From IMG/VR virus record IMGVR_UViG_3300034104_001908, positions 1 to 31,894 of that record: DNA of 31,894 nucleotides; one strand, written 5' to 3'. The notes below the pieces were generated by a model. That model searched no databases. It worked only from the letters and a program-made list of their open reading frames with translations, and was not told where the DNA came from. This DNA comes from a virus. This document shows, piece after piece, positions 15,101 to 23,802 of the stretch. Every line of letters starts with the position of its first letter. The stretch's first letter is position 1. The translations under genes were made by a program, and so were the position numbers.

Positions 15101-16272
15101 GTCAGCCAATTGATTTAGTAAAGTTTCTTTTTTTAGCAGATGTTGATATTAATCAAGCAGAGTACATATTGGATAATTTTTCCAATTTTACTATGCCAAC
15201 GTATGAGGCGTTCTTTGATTTTTTCAAAAACAATGGTATAACACTTAACAGATATAGACAAAGAACAACAGATGAACGTGTAGAGTTGATTGAAAAGTTT
15301 AAAGCTTTTAAACAATCATATGAATACGAAATTATTAAAAAGTATATTGCCGAAGAAAAAGAACTTGAACTTCTATTAAATACACAAGACCCAAATGTAA
15401 TTAAACAAGCATTGACGGGTAGTGTATTGCAATATAGTCTCGATGCATTTGATTATTATATTGTTCGTAAGGTTTTAACTGGAACTGAATACGGAGTTCT
15501 ACCATCGGAGAGATTAAAAGAAACATTATCTCAAATAACAACGGTAACTGATTCTTATCCTATGGATGGCGAATTATTCAGAGATGAAGAACAACGTGTA
15601 ATTTCATATGAAAACATATTGAGAAATTCTGGAAAGATATTAGTACCGATACAAGATGATAGATATATTAAATCTCGATTTGAATATGTACTACAACGAA
15701 ATTTTGAATCATTACCTGACGCGGTTAATGCAGACAGAAATATCTTAAAAAGATTTGCGGATGCAAATTTAAACTCAACAACCGCTCAACAGGACATTCA
15801 ACAATTTTTATCTGACCTAAAAAATCTTCAACTAACTATGCCTAATTCCGTTGCAAGTCTTGAGGCACAAGTTTCTAGATTAACAGAAATAATTCAAGCA
15901 AAACAAGAATTGATAGATTCTATGGTTAGTTCTGAAATTGAACATGAGGCATTTATTGATTCTATTGCTATGGATAATATAAACAAAGAACAGGAAATTG
16001 AAAATAAGGACGAATCCATTGCAAATCTTCAGGAAACAATAGATAAAACTCTTGATGAACTATCTAAAAATGTTGCAGAACAGATGAATGTTATGACTGC
16101 ATCAATAGATACTCTTGCTGGAAATATAATTAATCAATCTAATTCAGCAAATAGTGCACAAGATAAGTTAATTGCTTCTCTTAATGCTCAAATTACATCA
16201 TTGAAATCAGAAAAGGATTCTTTAGAAAAGATAATAAATAATCTTATTCAAAAGAATAACTTGAAAACATAA
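15097..16272 (+). CDS. Coiled-coil protein of the baseplate cluster, unknown function
   Basis: The protein has 391 residues. The N-terminal 230 residues are helical and globular in composition (Phe, Tyr and charged residues); from about residue 235 to the end the sequence is one long Leu/Ile/Gln/Glu/Asn-rich coiled coil with heptads such as SLEAQVSRLTEIIQAKQELI. It lacks cysteine-rich motifs, signal peptide or membrane segments. It sits between a DNRLRE-like protein and the gpI/gp7-like giant and overlaps the former by four bases. A rod-shaped connector within the baseplate is a reasonable guess; there is no recognised family. Confidence 0.7.
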   Translation: MSQPIDLVKFLFLADVDINQAEYILDNFSNFTMPTYEAFFDFFKNNGITLNRYRQRTTDERVELIEKFKAFKQSYEYEIIKKYIAEEKELELLLNTQDPNVIKQALTGSVLQYSLDAFDYYIVRKVLTGTEYGVLPSERLKETLSQITTVTDSYPMDGELFRDEEQRVISYENILRNSGKILVPIQDDRYIKSRFEYVLQRNFESLPDAVNADRNILKRFADANLNSTTAQQDIQQFLSDLKNLQLTMPNSVASLEAQVSRLTEIIQAKQELIDSMVSSEIEHEAFIDSIAMDNINKEQEIENKDESIANLQETIDKTLDELSKNVAEQMNVMTASIDTLAGNIINQSNSANSAQDKLIASLNAQITSLKSEKDSLEKIINNLIQKNNLKT

Positions 16273-16280
16273 TATAGTAT

Positions 16281-19200
16281 ATGGCAAATTTTGATTATAA
16301 AAATATAGATGAAATTCTTTCAACCTCACTTCCAATACGTGGGGTAAGAGTTTCTTTGGATGATAACAGACTTTTAGAAAAAACAACTATACCTGTTACA
16401 ATAGACCCATCTGATCCAAAGTTAAACAATTTTGAATTTCATGTATTTTTACCAAACGGTGCATATATTTCTACCGTGTATAATGTCCAGTCATGGAAAT
16501 TAGACACAACATCTAACAATAATATAATTCTTGATATACACAGGGATATGAGAAGATCATCTCTTTTACCTGGTGTATATAAAGTTGTTTATAACTTTTT
16601 AAAAGATGAAGTTGGTGGATTTAATCAACCAGTAAAACTTTTTATATCGGATATATCACCTGATAGATCTGAATTAAAACTTTCTCTTATAAATCCAAGT
16701 TCAACAGATGGTCTTTCACAGTTAAAGAATTTTGTTTTAAAGTATTTGAACCCAACAGATTTAATACAATCGTATGTTCTTAACTTTGGTGAAAACAAAA
16801 TATCTAATATTATAAACGTAACATCTGATGGAAATCAACAAAGTTTTTATGTAAAACTGTACGAACCTCTTCCAGAAGATTTGGATATTTACGCTGAATG
16901 TTGGGTATCTTCTGAATATATGAAACCGTATATAGAGACGGTAAATTATATTGCAGAACAAATACCAGTACAGATACCAGAATTAAAAGGTCCAAACTTT
17001 GAAGTAGATTATGACTATTGGACAACTACTGAAACGGAATACAAATCGTGGAATGATATTCTTTCTGCAAATGTACAAACCTCACAGGAAATACTTGATA
17101 GATATATTTCTTCGAGTAATATCCCTGTTCAGTTAAATGTAAATTTTAGAGAATTTGAAAATTTCATTTTTTATTCTTCTGCCGAAGATAGAATAAACAA
17201 CTTTGTTTATAAGATGGAATTAATAGAACGTTACAATAATGAACTTTCTACTCTAAATACATACACTGGTTCAGTAAACACTAGTTCTATTGATTCTAAC
17301 AAAATTAAAGTAAAATCATTCCGTGATAAAACAATTAGTGGATTTGATAATTTTGAAAAATGGTTATACTATGAAACAACTGGTAGTAATTATTACACAA
17401 GCCAAGCAACCGCATCGGTAGTACCATATCCAAAATATGAAGTAAATCTAACATCGAGTGATTACAATATTGCAACCAAAGAAGGTAAGTATAAATTTTA
17501 TTCCTCTGGTTCAAACGAAGTTGATGAATGGTATACAAGAGTCATAGATTTAGCAACTGACTATGATTTGAAAAATTATAACGCTTTAAACAAAGCTATA
17601 CCAGAATACCTTCGAGATGATTCGGATAACGAACAATTTGTAACCTTTGTCAATATGGTTGGTCAACATTTTGACATAATGTATGTTTACACAGACCACA
17701 TTATAAAGAAAAATCTTCGAGAAGAACACCCAAAAGATGGTATGTCTCAAGACCTTATCTATGATGTTGCTAAGAATCTTGGATGGACGTTATCACACGG
17801 AACACAGGCAAAAGACCTATGGGAATATGCTCTTGGTGTAAGTGGTAGTGGAGAACCTGTTTGGAGTGGTAAAACAACCACAAACAAATACTTGGCTAAA
17901 TCGGAAGAAGAAAGAACGAAGGAAGTATGGAGACGTATTCTCAATAACCTACCTTACATTTATAAGTCAAAAGGAACTAGTCGTGGTATAACCGCTTTAT
18001 TAGCTGCATATGGTATACCACAAACTCTTTTAACAATTAGAGAATACGGTGGTCCTGACAATGCTGATTTAGGACAAATACCAAGAGCAGAATGGGAAAA
18101 ACATACATATTATTTATCATTCTCTGGTAGTAATCCATTACCAACACGTCAACATCATATTCAAGTGCCTTGGGAAAAAGTTTACACGGAATATGAGACA
18201 TGGCAATATCCAGATACCTTAACATTTAGATGGAGACAAGAGCCTGCATTATTATACTCATATCAAGCAGATCCTGTCCAAACAATCTTGCAAAAACAAT
18301 CTGGTAGTAGAGTTGATTGGTTCGTAACAGTTGACAAAAATGGCGGAACTGATTATGATAAAGGAACTCTTACGTTGTATCTTGGTAATGGAACAACATA
18401 TACTTCTGCATCTATAACCGATGAATATCTATATGATGATATTCCTCTTAATATCATGATTAGACGAAATGTAACCAGTGACTTAACATCGTCTAATCAA
18501 GTCTATGATTTTATTTTAAAAACAAATAAGTACGGAAAAGTTGCAGTCGAAAGATCCGCCAGTATAACTATTAACGGTTCTACAAGTGGTAGTTACAATA
18601 ATGCATGGTCATCGGATGGTATACTCTATATTGGTTCTGGTTCAAACCCACAGACAAATAAAATACTTTCAGGTTCTGTATTTGAATTAAGATATTGGAC
18701 AAAACAATTATTAGAATCATCTTTTGATAATCATGTTCTTGCTGCTCGTGCATATAATGGAAATACCGAGACATCTTCCTTCTATGATTTACAGGCTCAA
18801 TTTAAATTCTGGCAGAAGTTTGATGTTGCGGTCACAACAAGTATATCAAGTAGTCACCCAGATCAAACAAAGACATATTTTTCAAGTTCTACTAAGATGG
18901 CAACATTTGTTGGATTTGATGAGGGTGCCTTTGAACCGATAGTTGAGACATATAATATGCAAGTCGCAACACTTGGTAATAACACAATATACTCAGAAAA
19001 AATTCGTATAGATACTGGTTCTTTAATTGGCGGATTAAGTAAAGATTATAGATCAGAAGTATCTGCGTTTGATAAATTCTCGGTGGATTCTGATAAGTTG
19101 ATGATTGCATTTTCGCCACAGAGTGTTATCAATGAAGATATTTATGAATCAATAGGTGGTACAACACTTGATGATTATATTGGTTCATACAGTAACATAT

Positions 19201-20618
19201 CTGCAAATGAATATAAAGAACTTAAATGGTTGGCAAGACAGTATTGGCAAAAATATCCAAATAGGAATGATTTTACTGCATATATTCGTTTAATATCCAA
19301 GTTTGATTTTAGTGTTTTTGATCAAATTCGTCAAACATTACCTGCGAGAAGTAATCCAATACTTGGTCTTGTAGTTGAATCGAATATACTTGAACGTAAT
19401 AAAGTAGATGGCGCAGGTAGAATCTTTACAGGGACAACAGATTATACAGTAGAATCCAATGAGATTTCTTCATCTGCGCAAATTTTTCAGAAGTATGATA
19501 CAAACGTAGCTGTTGTTTCTGTTATCGGTGAACAAGACGGTGAAGTTCAAGATTTGGGTGATGATTTAGACATCCAACCAACTTTACCTTTTATAGTAGA
19601 ACAAAAAATTGGATTTATTACAGGTTCGTTAGTAAGTACAGAAGTTGATTATACATCTAATAAGCAAGGTGTTATAGGTTTGTCATTTGACACGAGTGCT
19701 TCCTATACTGATAAGTTAGGAACACTAGATGCCGATAGACTTGATACTAATATAGAATATAATTCAAAAACAACGAGTGTTGGAATATCATTTGATACGA
19801 ATATAATTTATAGTGATAAAACGGGTAGTATATCTGATAAAAAAGTAGAAACTTTAATTGATTACTCGAATAAAGAATCTTCAATATCTAAAATAAATCC
19901 TGATACAAATATTGATATTTCTCAAAAAAATGGAGAAATAAAACAATTATTGAATGATGTAAATATCGAATATAAGTCAAAAACAACTTTAATAAATGTA
20001 ACTCAAGAAGAATTCGAATCAATATATAATCAATACAAAGGAACGGCATCAGGATCAATTCCAAAAGAACTTGTTAGTTCATATAATTCTATAAATGGAA
20101 CTGCCGTTAATACAATAAGTAATTCTATAATAAAGGATGTAACCGGCACTTATAATAATCTAACCGATTACGGTAATTTTGAAATAATGACAACTACAAC
20201 GTATGATAGGTCTAATATAGTCCCAACTTCTAGTTTTCAAGATATTGGTTATGGTGGGGGATGGACGACTCAAAGTAACTCTAATATGAAATCACTTTCA
20301 TTTATTAATGTAATAACTGGTTCAAGAATTGATAATTTTTATAGTTCACACTATTTATTTTACACTAGCTCTATTAAGTATGATGCAAAAGACCCATATT
20401 CGTCTTCCTTAATTCAGTCAAGTGTCCAGAATCAACATAATTTGGCAACTGGTATGCGTCATCATAGATTTGAAGGAAGTAAACTAATAGGGCCAGATGT
20501 AAATGTAAATTCTGATAATACTTTGGATGGAACTCCCGTTGTTGAAGTGTATATTGTGGACTCAAAAGAAATAGTTTATAGAACGTACACAGACGGTGGT
20601 AATTTATCCGCAATTTGA
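16281..20618 (+). CDS. Giant baseplate/tail protein: gpI/gp7-like motif, lectin-like domain and seven-repeat segment
   Basis: The protein has 1445 residues. Residues about 1-470 are beta-rich and unassigned. Around 545-582 the text EVWRRILNNLPYIYKSKGT then SRGITALLAAYGIP matches the helical signature shared by P2-type tail protein gpI and related wedge proteins; gpI is the counterpart of T4 gp7, and the order gp25-gp6-gpI here mirrors P2 W-J-I. Residues about 610-830 look like a concanavalin-A/LamG-type beta sandwich (closing strands DGILYIGSGSN and GSVFELRYWTK). Residues 1120-1244 are seven 17-18-residue repeats (listed separately). The C-terminal 200 residues are Ser/Thr/Asn-rich. There is no SD ahead of the ATG, so its translation is probably coupled to the preceding gene eight bases upstream. 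The gp7-like role is inference. Confidence 0.72.
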   Translation: MANFDYKNIDEILSTSLPIRGVRVSLDDNRLLEKTTIPVTIDPSDPKLNNFEFHVFLPNGAYISTVYNVQSWKLDTTSNNNIILDIHRDMRRSSLLPGVYKVVYNFLKDEVGGFNQPVKLFISDISPDRSELKLSLINPSSTDGLSQLKNFVLKYLNPTDLIQSYVLNFGENKISNIINVTSDGNQQSFYVKLYEPLPEDLDIYAECWVSSEYMKPYIETVNYIAEQIPVQIPELKGPNFEVDYDYWTTTETEYKSWNDILSANVQTSQEILDRYISSSNIPVQLNVNFREFENFIFYSSAEDRINNFVYKMELIERYNNELSTLNTYTGSVNTSSIDSNKIKVKSFRDKTISGFDNFEKWLYYETTGSNYYTSQATASVVPYPKYEVNLTSSDYNIATKEGKYKFYSSGSNEVDEWYTRVIDLATDYDLKNYNALNKAIPEYLRDDSDNEQFVTFVNMVGQHFDIMYVYTDHIIKKNLREEHPKDGMSQDLIYDVAKNLGWTLSHGTQAKDLWEYALGVSGSGEPVWSGKTTTNKYLAKSEEERTKEVWRRILNNLPYIYKSKGTSRGITALLAAYGIPQTLLTIREYGGPDNADLGQIPRAEWEKHTYYLSFSGSNPLPTRQHHIQVPWEKVYTEYETWQYPDTLTFRWRQEPALLYSYQADPVQTILQKQSGSRVDWFVTVDKNGGTDYDKGTLTLYLGNGTTYTSASITDEYLYDDIPLNIMIRRNVTSDLTSSNQVYDFILKTNKYGKVAVERSASITINGSTSGSYNNAWSSDGILYIGSGSNPQTNKILSGSVFELRYWTKQLLESSFDNHVLAARAYNGNTETSSFYDLQAQFKFWQKFDVAVTTSISSSHPDQTKTYFSSSTKMATFVGFDEGAFEPIVETYNMQVATLGNNTIYSEKIRIDTGSLIGGLSKDYRSEVSAFDKFSVDSDKLMIAFSPQSVINEDIYESIGGTTLDDYIGSYSNISANEYKELKWLARQYWQKYPNRNDFTAYIRLISKFDFSVFDQIRQTLPARSNPILGLVVESNILERNKVDGAGRIFTGTTDYTVESNEISSSAQIFQKYDTNVAVVSVIGEQDGEVQDLGDDLDIQPTLPFIVEQKIGFITGSLVSTEVDYTSNKQGVIGLSFDTSASYTDKLGTLDADRLDTNIEYNSKTTSVGISFDTNIIYSDKTGSISDKKVETLIDYSNKESSISKINPDTNIDISQKNGEIKQLLNDVNIEYKSKTTLINVTQEEFESIYNQYKGTASGSIPKELVSSYNSINGTAVNTISNSIIKDVTGTYNNLTDYGNFEIMTTTTYDRSNIVPTSSFQDIGYGGGWTTQSNSNMKSLSFINVITGSRIDNFYSSHYLFYTSSIKYDAKDPYSSSLIQSSVQNQHNLATGMRHHRFEGSKLIGPDVNVNSDNTLDGTPVVEVYIVDSKEIVYRTYTDGGNLSAI
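19638..20012 (+). repeat. Seven degenerate 17-18-residue protein repeats inside the giant baseplate gene
   Basis: Residues 1120-1244 break exactly into seven units: six of 18 and one of 17. Examples are TEVDYTSNKQGVIGLSFD, TNIEYNSKTTSVGISFD, TNIIYSDKTGSISDKKVE, TLIDYSNKESSISKINPD, TNIDISQKNGEIKQLLND and VNIEYKSKTTLINVTQEE. The shared pattern is T-x-I-[DE]-Y-[ST]-x-K-x-x-x-[IV] with Asp/Glu at the unit end. Polar/aliphatic alternation suggests short beta strands, as in a beta-solenoid or a fibrous stalk. Confidence 0.85.
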
Positions 20619-20648
20619 TATTTATTTATGACAACTAAATAATTTTTT
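20619..20648 (+). promoter_or_regulatory. AT-only hairpin with T-run; also TATTTATT element
   Basis: This stretch lies between the giant gene and the next one. TTATTTA (20622-20628) and TAAATAA (20636-20642) form a 7-bp stem with a seven-base loop, and six T residues follow (20643-20648). It may be a weak intrinsic terminator. TATTTATT at 20619-20626 resembles the element at 1581-1588 and could instead be part of a promoter. Both readings are tentative. Confidence 0.3.
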
Positions 20649-20662
20649 GATAGGAGAAAAAC

Positions 20663-21427
20663 ATGGGCTATTTAGACAATAGTACAATTACAGTAGATGC
20701 TATCTTGACAAAGAGAGGTAGAGAGCTTCTGGCACAAGGTAGAGGTCAAGTTGGTGGTGCTAGTGCTTTTCAAATCACTCGTTTTGCATTAGCAGACGAT
20801 GAAGTCGATTATGATTTGTGGAATCCAGCACACCCACTTGGTTCAAACTATTATGGTGCTGTTATTGAGAATATGCCTGTAACAGAGGCTGTTCCTGATG
20901 AAACACAATCTATGAAATACAAACTGATAACACTACCTCGTGGTGTTCGTCGTATTCCATATCTTCAAGCAACAAAAGCTTCTTTATCTCTTAATCCAAC
21001 AAACGCATCACCGACCCCAGCTGGTGCAGCAACGAGTGCGGATCAAGTAGTTCAGATTTCAACTTTGTATCATGACAATGTTGGTTCATCAACTACAATA
21101 AATCCACTTGCAAACTCATTTAATTCGGCAGAAGGTTACTCAGTTCTTCTCATGGATAATACATACGTTAGCATGAGAAATGGAATAGATACAAACTTAA
21201 AGAGTGTATCTGTTCTTTATCCTGGTCAAGCGGCTTCTTCTGTTAGTGCTGTATTAACACCTACTAGCGGTAATAAGATTGAAATTATTCTTGAATTAAC
21301 TGCAACAGCAACACAGTTAACAACAACTGCTAATAAGTCAACTAAACTTATTATCACTGGTATTGAAACTGGCGGACGTGTAGTTATTCCGATAACAATT
21401 AATGGTTCACAACAAAATGACGACTAA
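20663..21427 (+). CDS. Conserved-looking virion/tail protein, unknown function
   Basis: The protein has 254 residues. The N-terminal section (MGYLDNSTITVDAILTKRGR, then ELLAQGRG, FQITRFALADDEVDY, and the HPLGSNYYG segment) is a pattern I associate with structural proteins of large environmental phages: TVDAILTKRGRELLA, then a FALADDEVDY strand. It has no known enzymatic role. The C-terminal half (about 120-254) is Ser/Thr/Ala-rich with an Ig-like feel (SVLYPGQAASSVSAVLT, IEIILELTATA). A strong SD (AGGAG, six bases upstream) and its own 44-base leader suggest high expression, as for an abundant virion protein. It is followed by a 66-base gap. Confidence 0.75.
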   Translation: MGYLDNSTITVDAILTKRGRELLAQGRGQVGGASAFQITRFALADDEVDYDLWNPAHPLGSNYYGAVIENMPVTEAVPDETQSMKYKLITLPRGVRRIPYLQATKASLSLNPTNASPTPAGAATSADQVVQISTLYHDNVGSSTTINPLANSFNSAEGYSVLLMDNTYVSMRNGIDTNLKSVSVLYPGQAASSVSAVLTPTSGNKIEIILELTATATQLTTTANKSTKLIITGIETGGRVVIPITINGSQQNDD

Positions 21428-21441
21428 AAAGTGATTTTGTA

Positions 21442-21449
21442 TATTTATA
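21442..21449 (+). promoter_or_regulatory. Possible late promoter element (TATTTATA) ahead of the paralogous array
   Basis: TATTTATA occurs in the 66-base gap 45 bases before the ATG of the first array gene. On the other strand it reads TATAAATA. Similar elements lie at 1581, 7268 and 20619, each near a gene junction, but TATTTATA also occurs inside genes (for example 11984-11991), so chance is possible. Confidence 0.25.
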
Positions 21450-21493
21450 TTAGTAAGTCTGAAAATCAATAGCATCAAATTTGAGGTAAAAAA

Positions 21494-22687
21494 ATGGCAG
21501 TTCCAAACAATTTTACATATAATTCAGGACGTGCTGAAGACAATTATGGCGTTTATGCCAATTTTGAAGAAGCCGGAATGGGTTCATCTATATATCCTAC
21601 CACAAAGAAAATAACAACAAAAGCTCTTTGGGGAGATTCAACTGGTGAACTTTTAACATTCTATACAAGTTCACTGCAAACTTCAAATTCAAAAGAATAT
21701 TTCTATGAAGTTTGGGGATCTGCTTCTCTAACTTGTGACCCAAATGATATAAAAATGTTTTCGGTTGCCTATGGTAACATAGACGGATCGGGTTCATTAT
21801 TATCAACCGGAGGACAAGCTGGAGACACACCATCTCGTGCAATATACGGTCAATACAGATCTATGTGTTTGGAAACAAATCCAACACAGAGTGATGCAAC
21901 TGGTGCACCAACATCATTTACACTTGCTAATGGTAAGGTTGTAAATCATTTTTATGCTATTAATTTTTATCGTGCAAGAGTTGGTGATAAACTTGATCCG
22001 GGTAACTTTGAATTGAATATTGCTGAATTGAGTGGAAGTGGATTTGCTAACAATGTCCACACAGGAAGTAATGTGATTGTGAAAAGTGGAGGGAATATAA
22101 TATCACTTATCGATGATTCTTCAGATGCTAATGAATCATTTGGTTACGTCGGTATGCCTTCTCCGGTAAGAAATCTTGTGAGTGGTTCTATAACAGAAGG
22201 TATTTATAATCCATCCGCACCACATTATTATGGTCTTGTTTATTTAGACCAAGCTTCAATTATCATAGATGCAGATAAATTAAATCAATCTGGTTCATTT
22301 AATACAGTAACTGGTAGTAACATATCAGGTGATAACTCATTAAAACTATTTACATCTATAAGTGGATCTGGTGTTCAAGGAACTGGAAATGGATTTTTTG
22401 CTAGAAGTGTAAATGTTACTGAATGTTCTTATTACTATATTAGAGTAAGACCAACAAGTATGAACTATTCAAATAATCCAACATTTGTTAGTTCTTCGGC
22501 TGATCCAAACTCTATCGTAAAAAATACAATTAGAAACAGGACTTTTAGAAATGACCCAACAGTATATGTGAGTTCAATCGGATTATACAATGAAAATCTT
22601 GAATTACTTGCAATTGCTAAGATGAGCAAACCAATTCGTAAGGACTATAATAACGAACTATCTGTTACAGTAAAACTGGAATACTAA
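21494..22687 (+). CDS. Array paralogue 1: virion protein consisting almost wholly of the shared C-terminal module
   Basis: The protein has 397 residues. From about residue 32 to the end it is one copy of a module shared with the next genes. Landmarks in order: ITTKALWGD, FYTSSLQ, FSVAYGN, RAIYGQYR, FYRARVGDKLDPGNFELNI, LIDDSSD, VSGSITEGIYN, GSFNTVTGSNISGDN then LKLFTSISG, YYYIRVRP, MNYSNNPTF, and finally VYVSSIGLYNENLELLAIAK followed by MSKPIRKDY. Only 30 residues precede the module, so this may be its minimal form. The function is unknown; the family looks like baseplate-peripheral or tail-fibre-related proteins of T4-like phages of aquatic bacteria. GAGG is well placed before the ATG. The paralogue that follows starts three bases after this stop. 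Confidence 0.78.
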   Translation: MAVPNNFTYNSGRAEDNYGVYANFEEAGMGSSIYPTTKKITTKALWGDSTGELLTFYTSSLQTSNSKEYFYEVWGSASLTCDPNDIKMFSVAYGNIDGSGSLLSTGGQAGDTPSRAIYGQYRSMCLETNPTQSDATGAPTSFTLANGKVVNHFYAINFYRARVGDKLDPGNFELNIAELSGSGFANNVHTGSNVIVKSGGNIISLIDDSSDANESFGYVGMPSPVRNLVSGSITEGIYNPSAPHYYGLVYLDQASIIIDADKLNQSGSFNTVTGSNISGDNSLKLFTSISGSGVQGTGNGFFARSVNVTECSYYYIRVRPTSMNYSNNPTFVSSSADPNSIVKNTIRNRTFRNDPTVYVSSIGLYNENLELLAIAKMSKPIRKDYNNELSVTVKLEY

Positions 22688-22690
22688 CAT

Positions 22691-23797
22691 ATGGCAGAAA
22701 TGACAGCAGCGGAACTTGCTCAAGTTTCTAAAACTTTGAGAATGGGTAGAACTACTACTCCATTTATAGAAGACACAGATATACTTGACGGACAAAAGGA
22801 GATTGTAACTGCACCACTATGGTCAAATAATCAATCTGCTCTTTTCAACATTTATACAAGTTCTGCACAAAGTAGTAATCAAAAAAGATACTACTATGAA
22901 GTAATGAATACTTCTTCAAATTCAATATCTGCTGAAACTCAGTTTAGTGTTACATATGGTGATTCTCCTGGAAGTGGTTCAGATAGAGGCACGGGTAATA
23001 TAGACGATTATCCAACAAAGGCAATATACAAGCAATATAAACAGATATTGTTAAATGAAAACGAATCCGTTTTTAAATTCAAAAATGAAGAAACATCAGA
23101 GTATATTTATGTTGTAAATGTAAATAGAACACGATTTAAAGATAGAATGGACACTAGCAATTGGCAACTTTCAATATCAAAATTGACATCTGCTGGTAGT
23201 TCATCAATCGGATCCCCAGCTGATGTAATAACCTTAATTGATGATTCTGGTACATCAACTCTTGAATATAATACTGGTGCAAATCGTTCTTATTATGTTA
23301 GAAGTGGTTCTATAACAAATGGTATATATACTGGTGATACAACGCCTTGGGGTAACTATTATCCGGACAGTGGTATAATTGTATTAAATGGTAAAGCTCT
23401 TGACGCATCCGCATCATTTAATACTAACAGATCACCATCTACTGGAAGTATACATCAACAAAATGCTCTACGATTATTTACCTCAATAAGTGGTGCCATG
23501 ACTTATAATACTTCATCATATGCTTTTCAAGGAAGAACAAGTGAAGTCATAAGTTCGAAATACTACTTCGTCAGATTATTTAATGGAGAACATAATTACT
23601 CCACTAATCCAACATTCATTACTGGAAGTTTTGGTGTATTAAAATATCGTTCAATGATAAATGACCCAGTTGTTTACATTACAACTATTGGTTTGTACGA
23701 CGATAATGCAAATCTCCTAGCCATTGCAAAATTAAGTAAACCTATTGCCAAGTCTTTTGATAAAGAAGTAGTGGTTAAGGTTAAGATTGATTATTAA
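22691..23797 (+). CDS. Array paralogue 2: shared-module virion protein
   Basis: The protein has 368 residues and is full-length homologous to paralogue 1. It has the same landmarks: APLWSNNQSALFNIYTSS, FSVTYGDSPGSGS, KAIYKQYKQ, VVNVNRTRFKDRMD, LIDDSGTS, VRSGSITNGIY, ALRLFTSISGAM, YYFVRLFNGEHNYSTNPTF and VVYITTIGLYDDNANLLAIAK. It differs where paralogue 1 has DPGNFE (here DTSNWQ) and FNTVTGSN (here FNTNRSPSTG), so the copies are old. The SD is weak, and the start lies three bases after the previous stop, so coupling is likely. It probably assembles with its paralogue into a heteromeric appendage, but that is inference. Confidence 0.78.
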   Translation: MAEMTAAELAQVSKTLRMGRTTTPFIEDTDILDGQKEIVTAPLWSNNQSALFNIYTSSAQSSNQKRYYYEVMNTSSNSISAETQFSVTYGDSPGSGSDRGTGNIDDYPTKAIYKQYKQILLNENESVFKFKNEETSEYIYVVNVNRTRFKDRMDTSNWQLSISKLTSAGSSSIGSPADVITLIDDSGTSTLEYNTGANRSYYVRSGSITNGIYTGDTTPWGNYYPDSGIIVLNGKALDASASFNTNRSPSTGSIHQQNALRLFTSISGAMTYNTSSYAFQGRTSEVISSKYYFVRLFNGEHNYSTNPTFITGSFGVLKYRSMINDPVVYITTIGLYDDNANLLAIAKLSKPIAKSFDKEVVVKVKIDY

Positions 23798-23802
23798 TCA
23801 CG

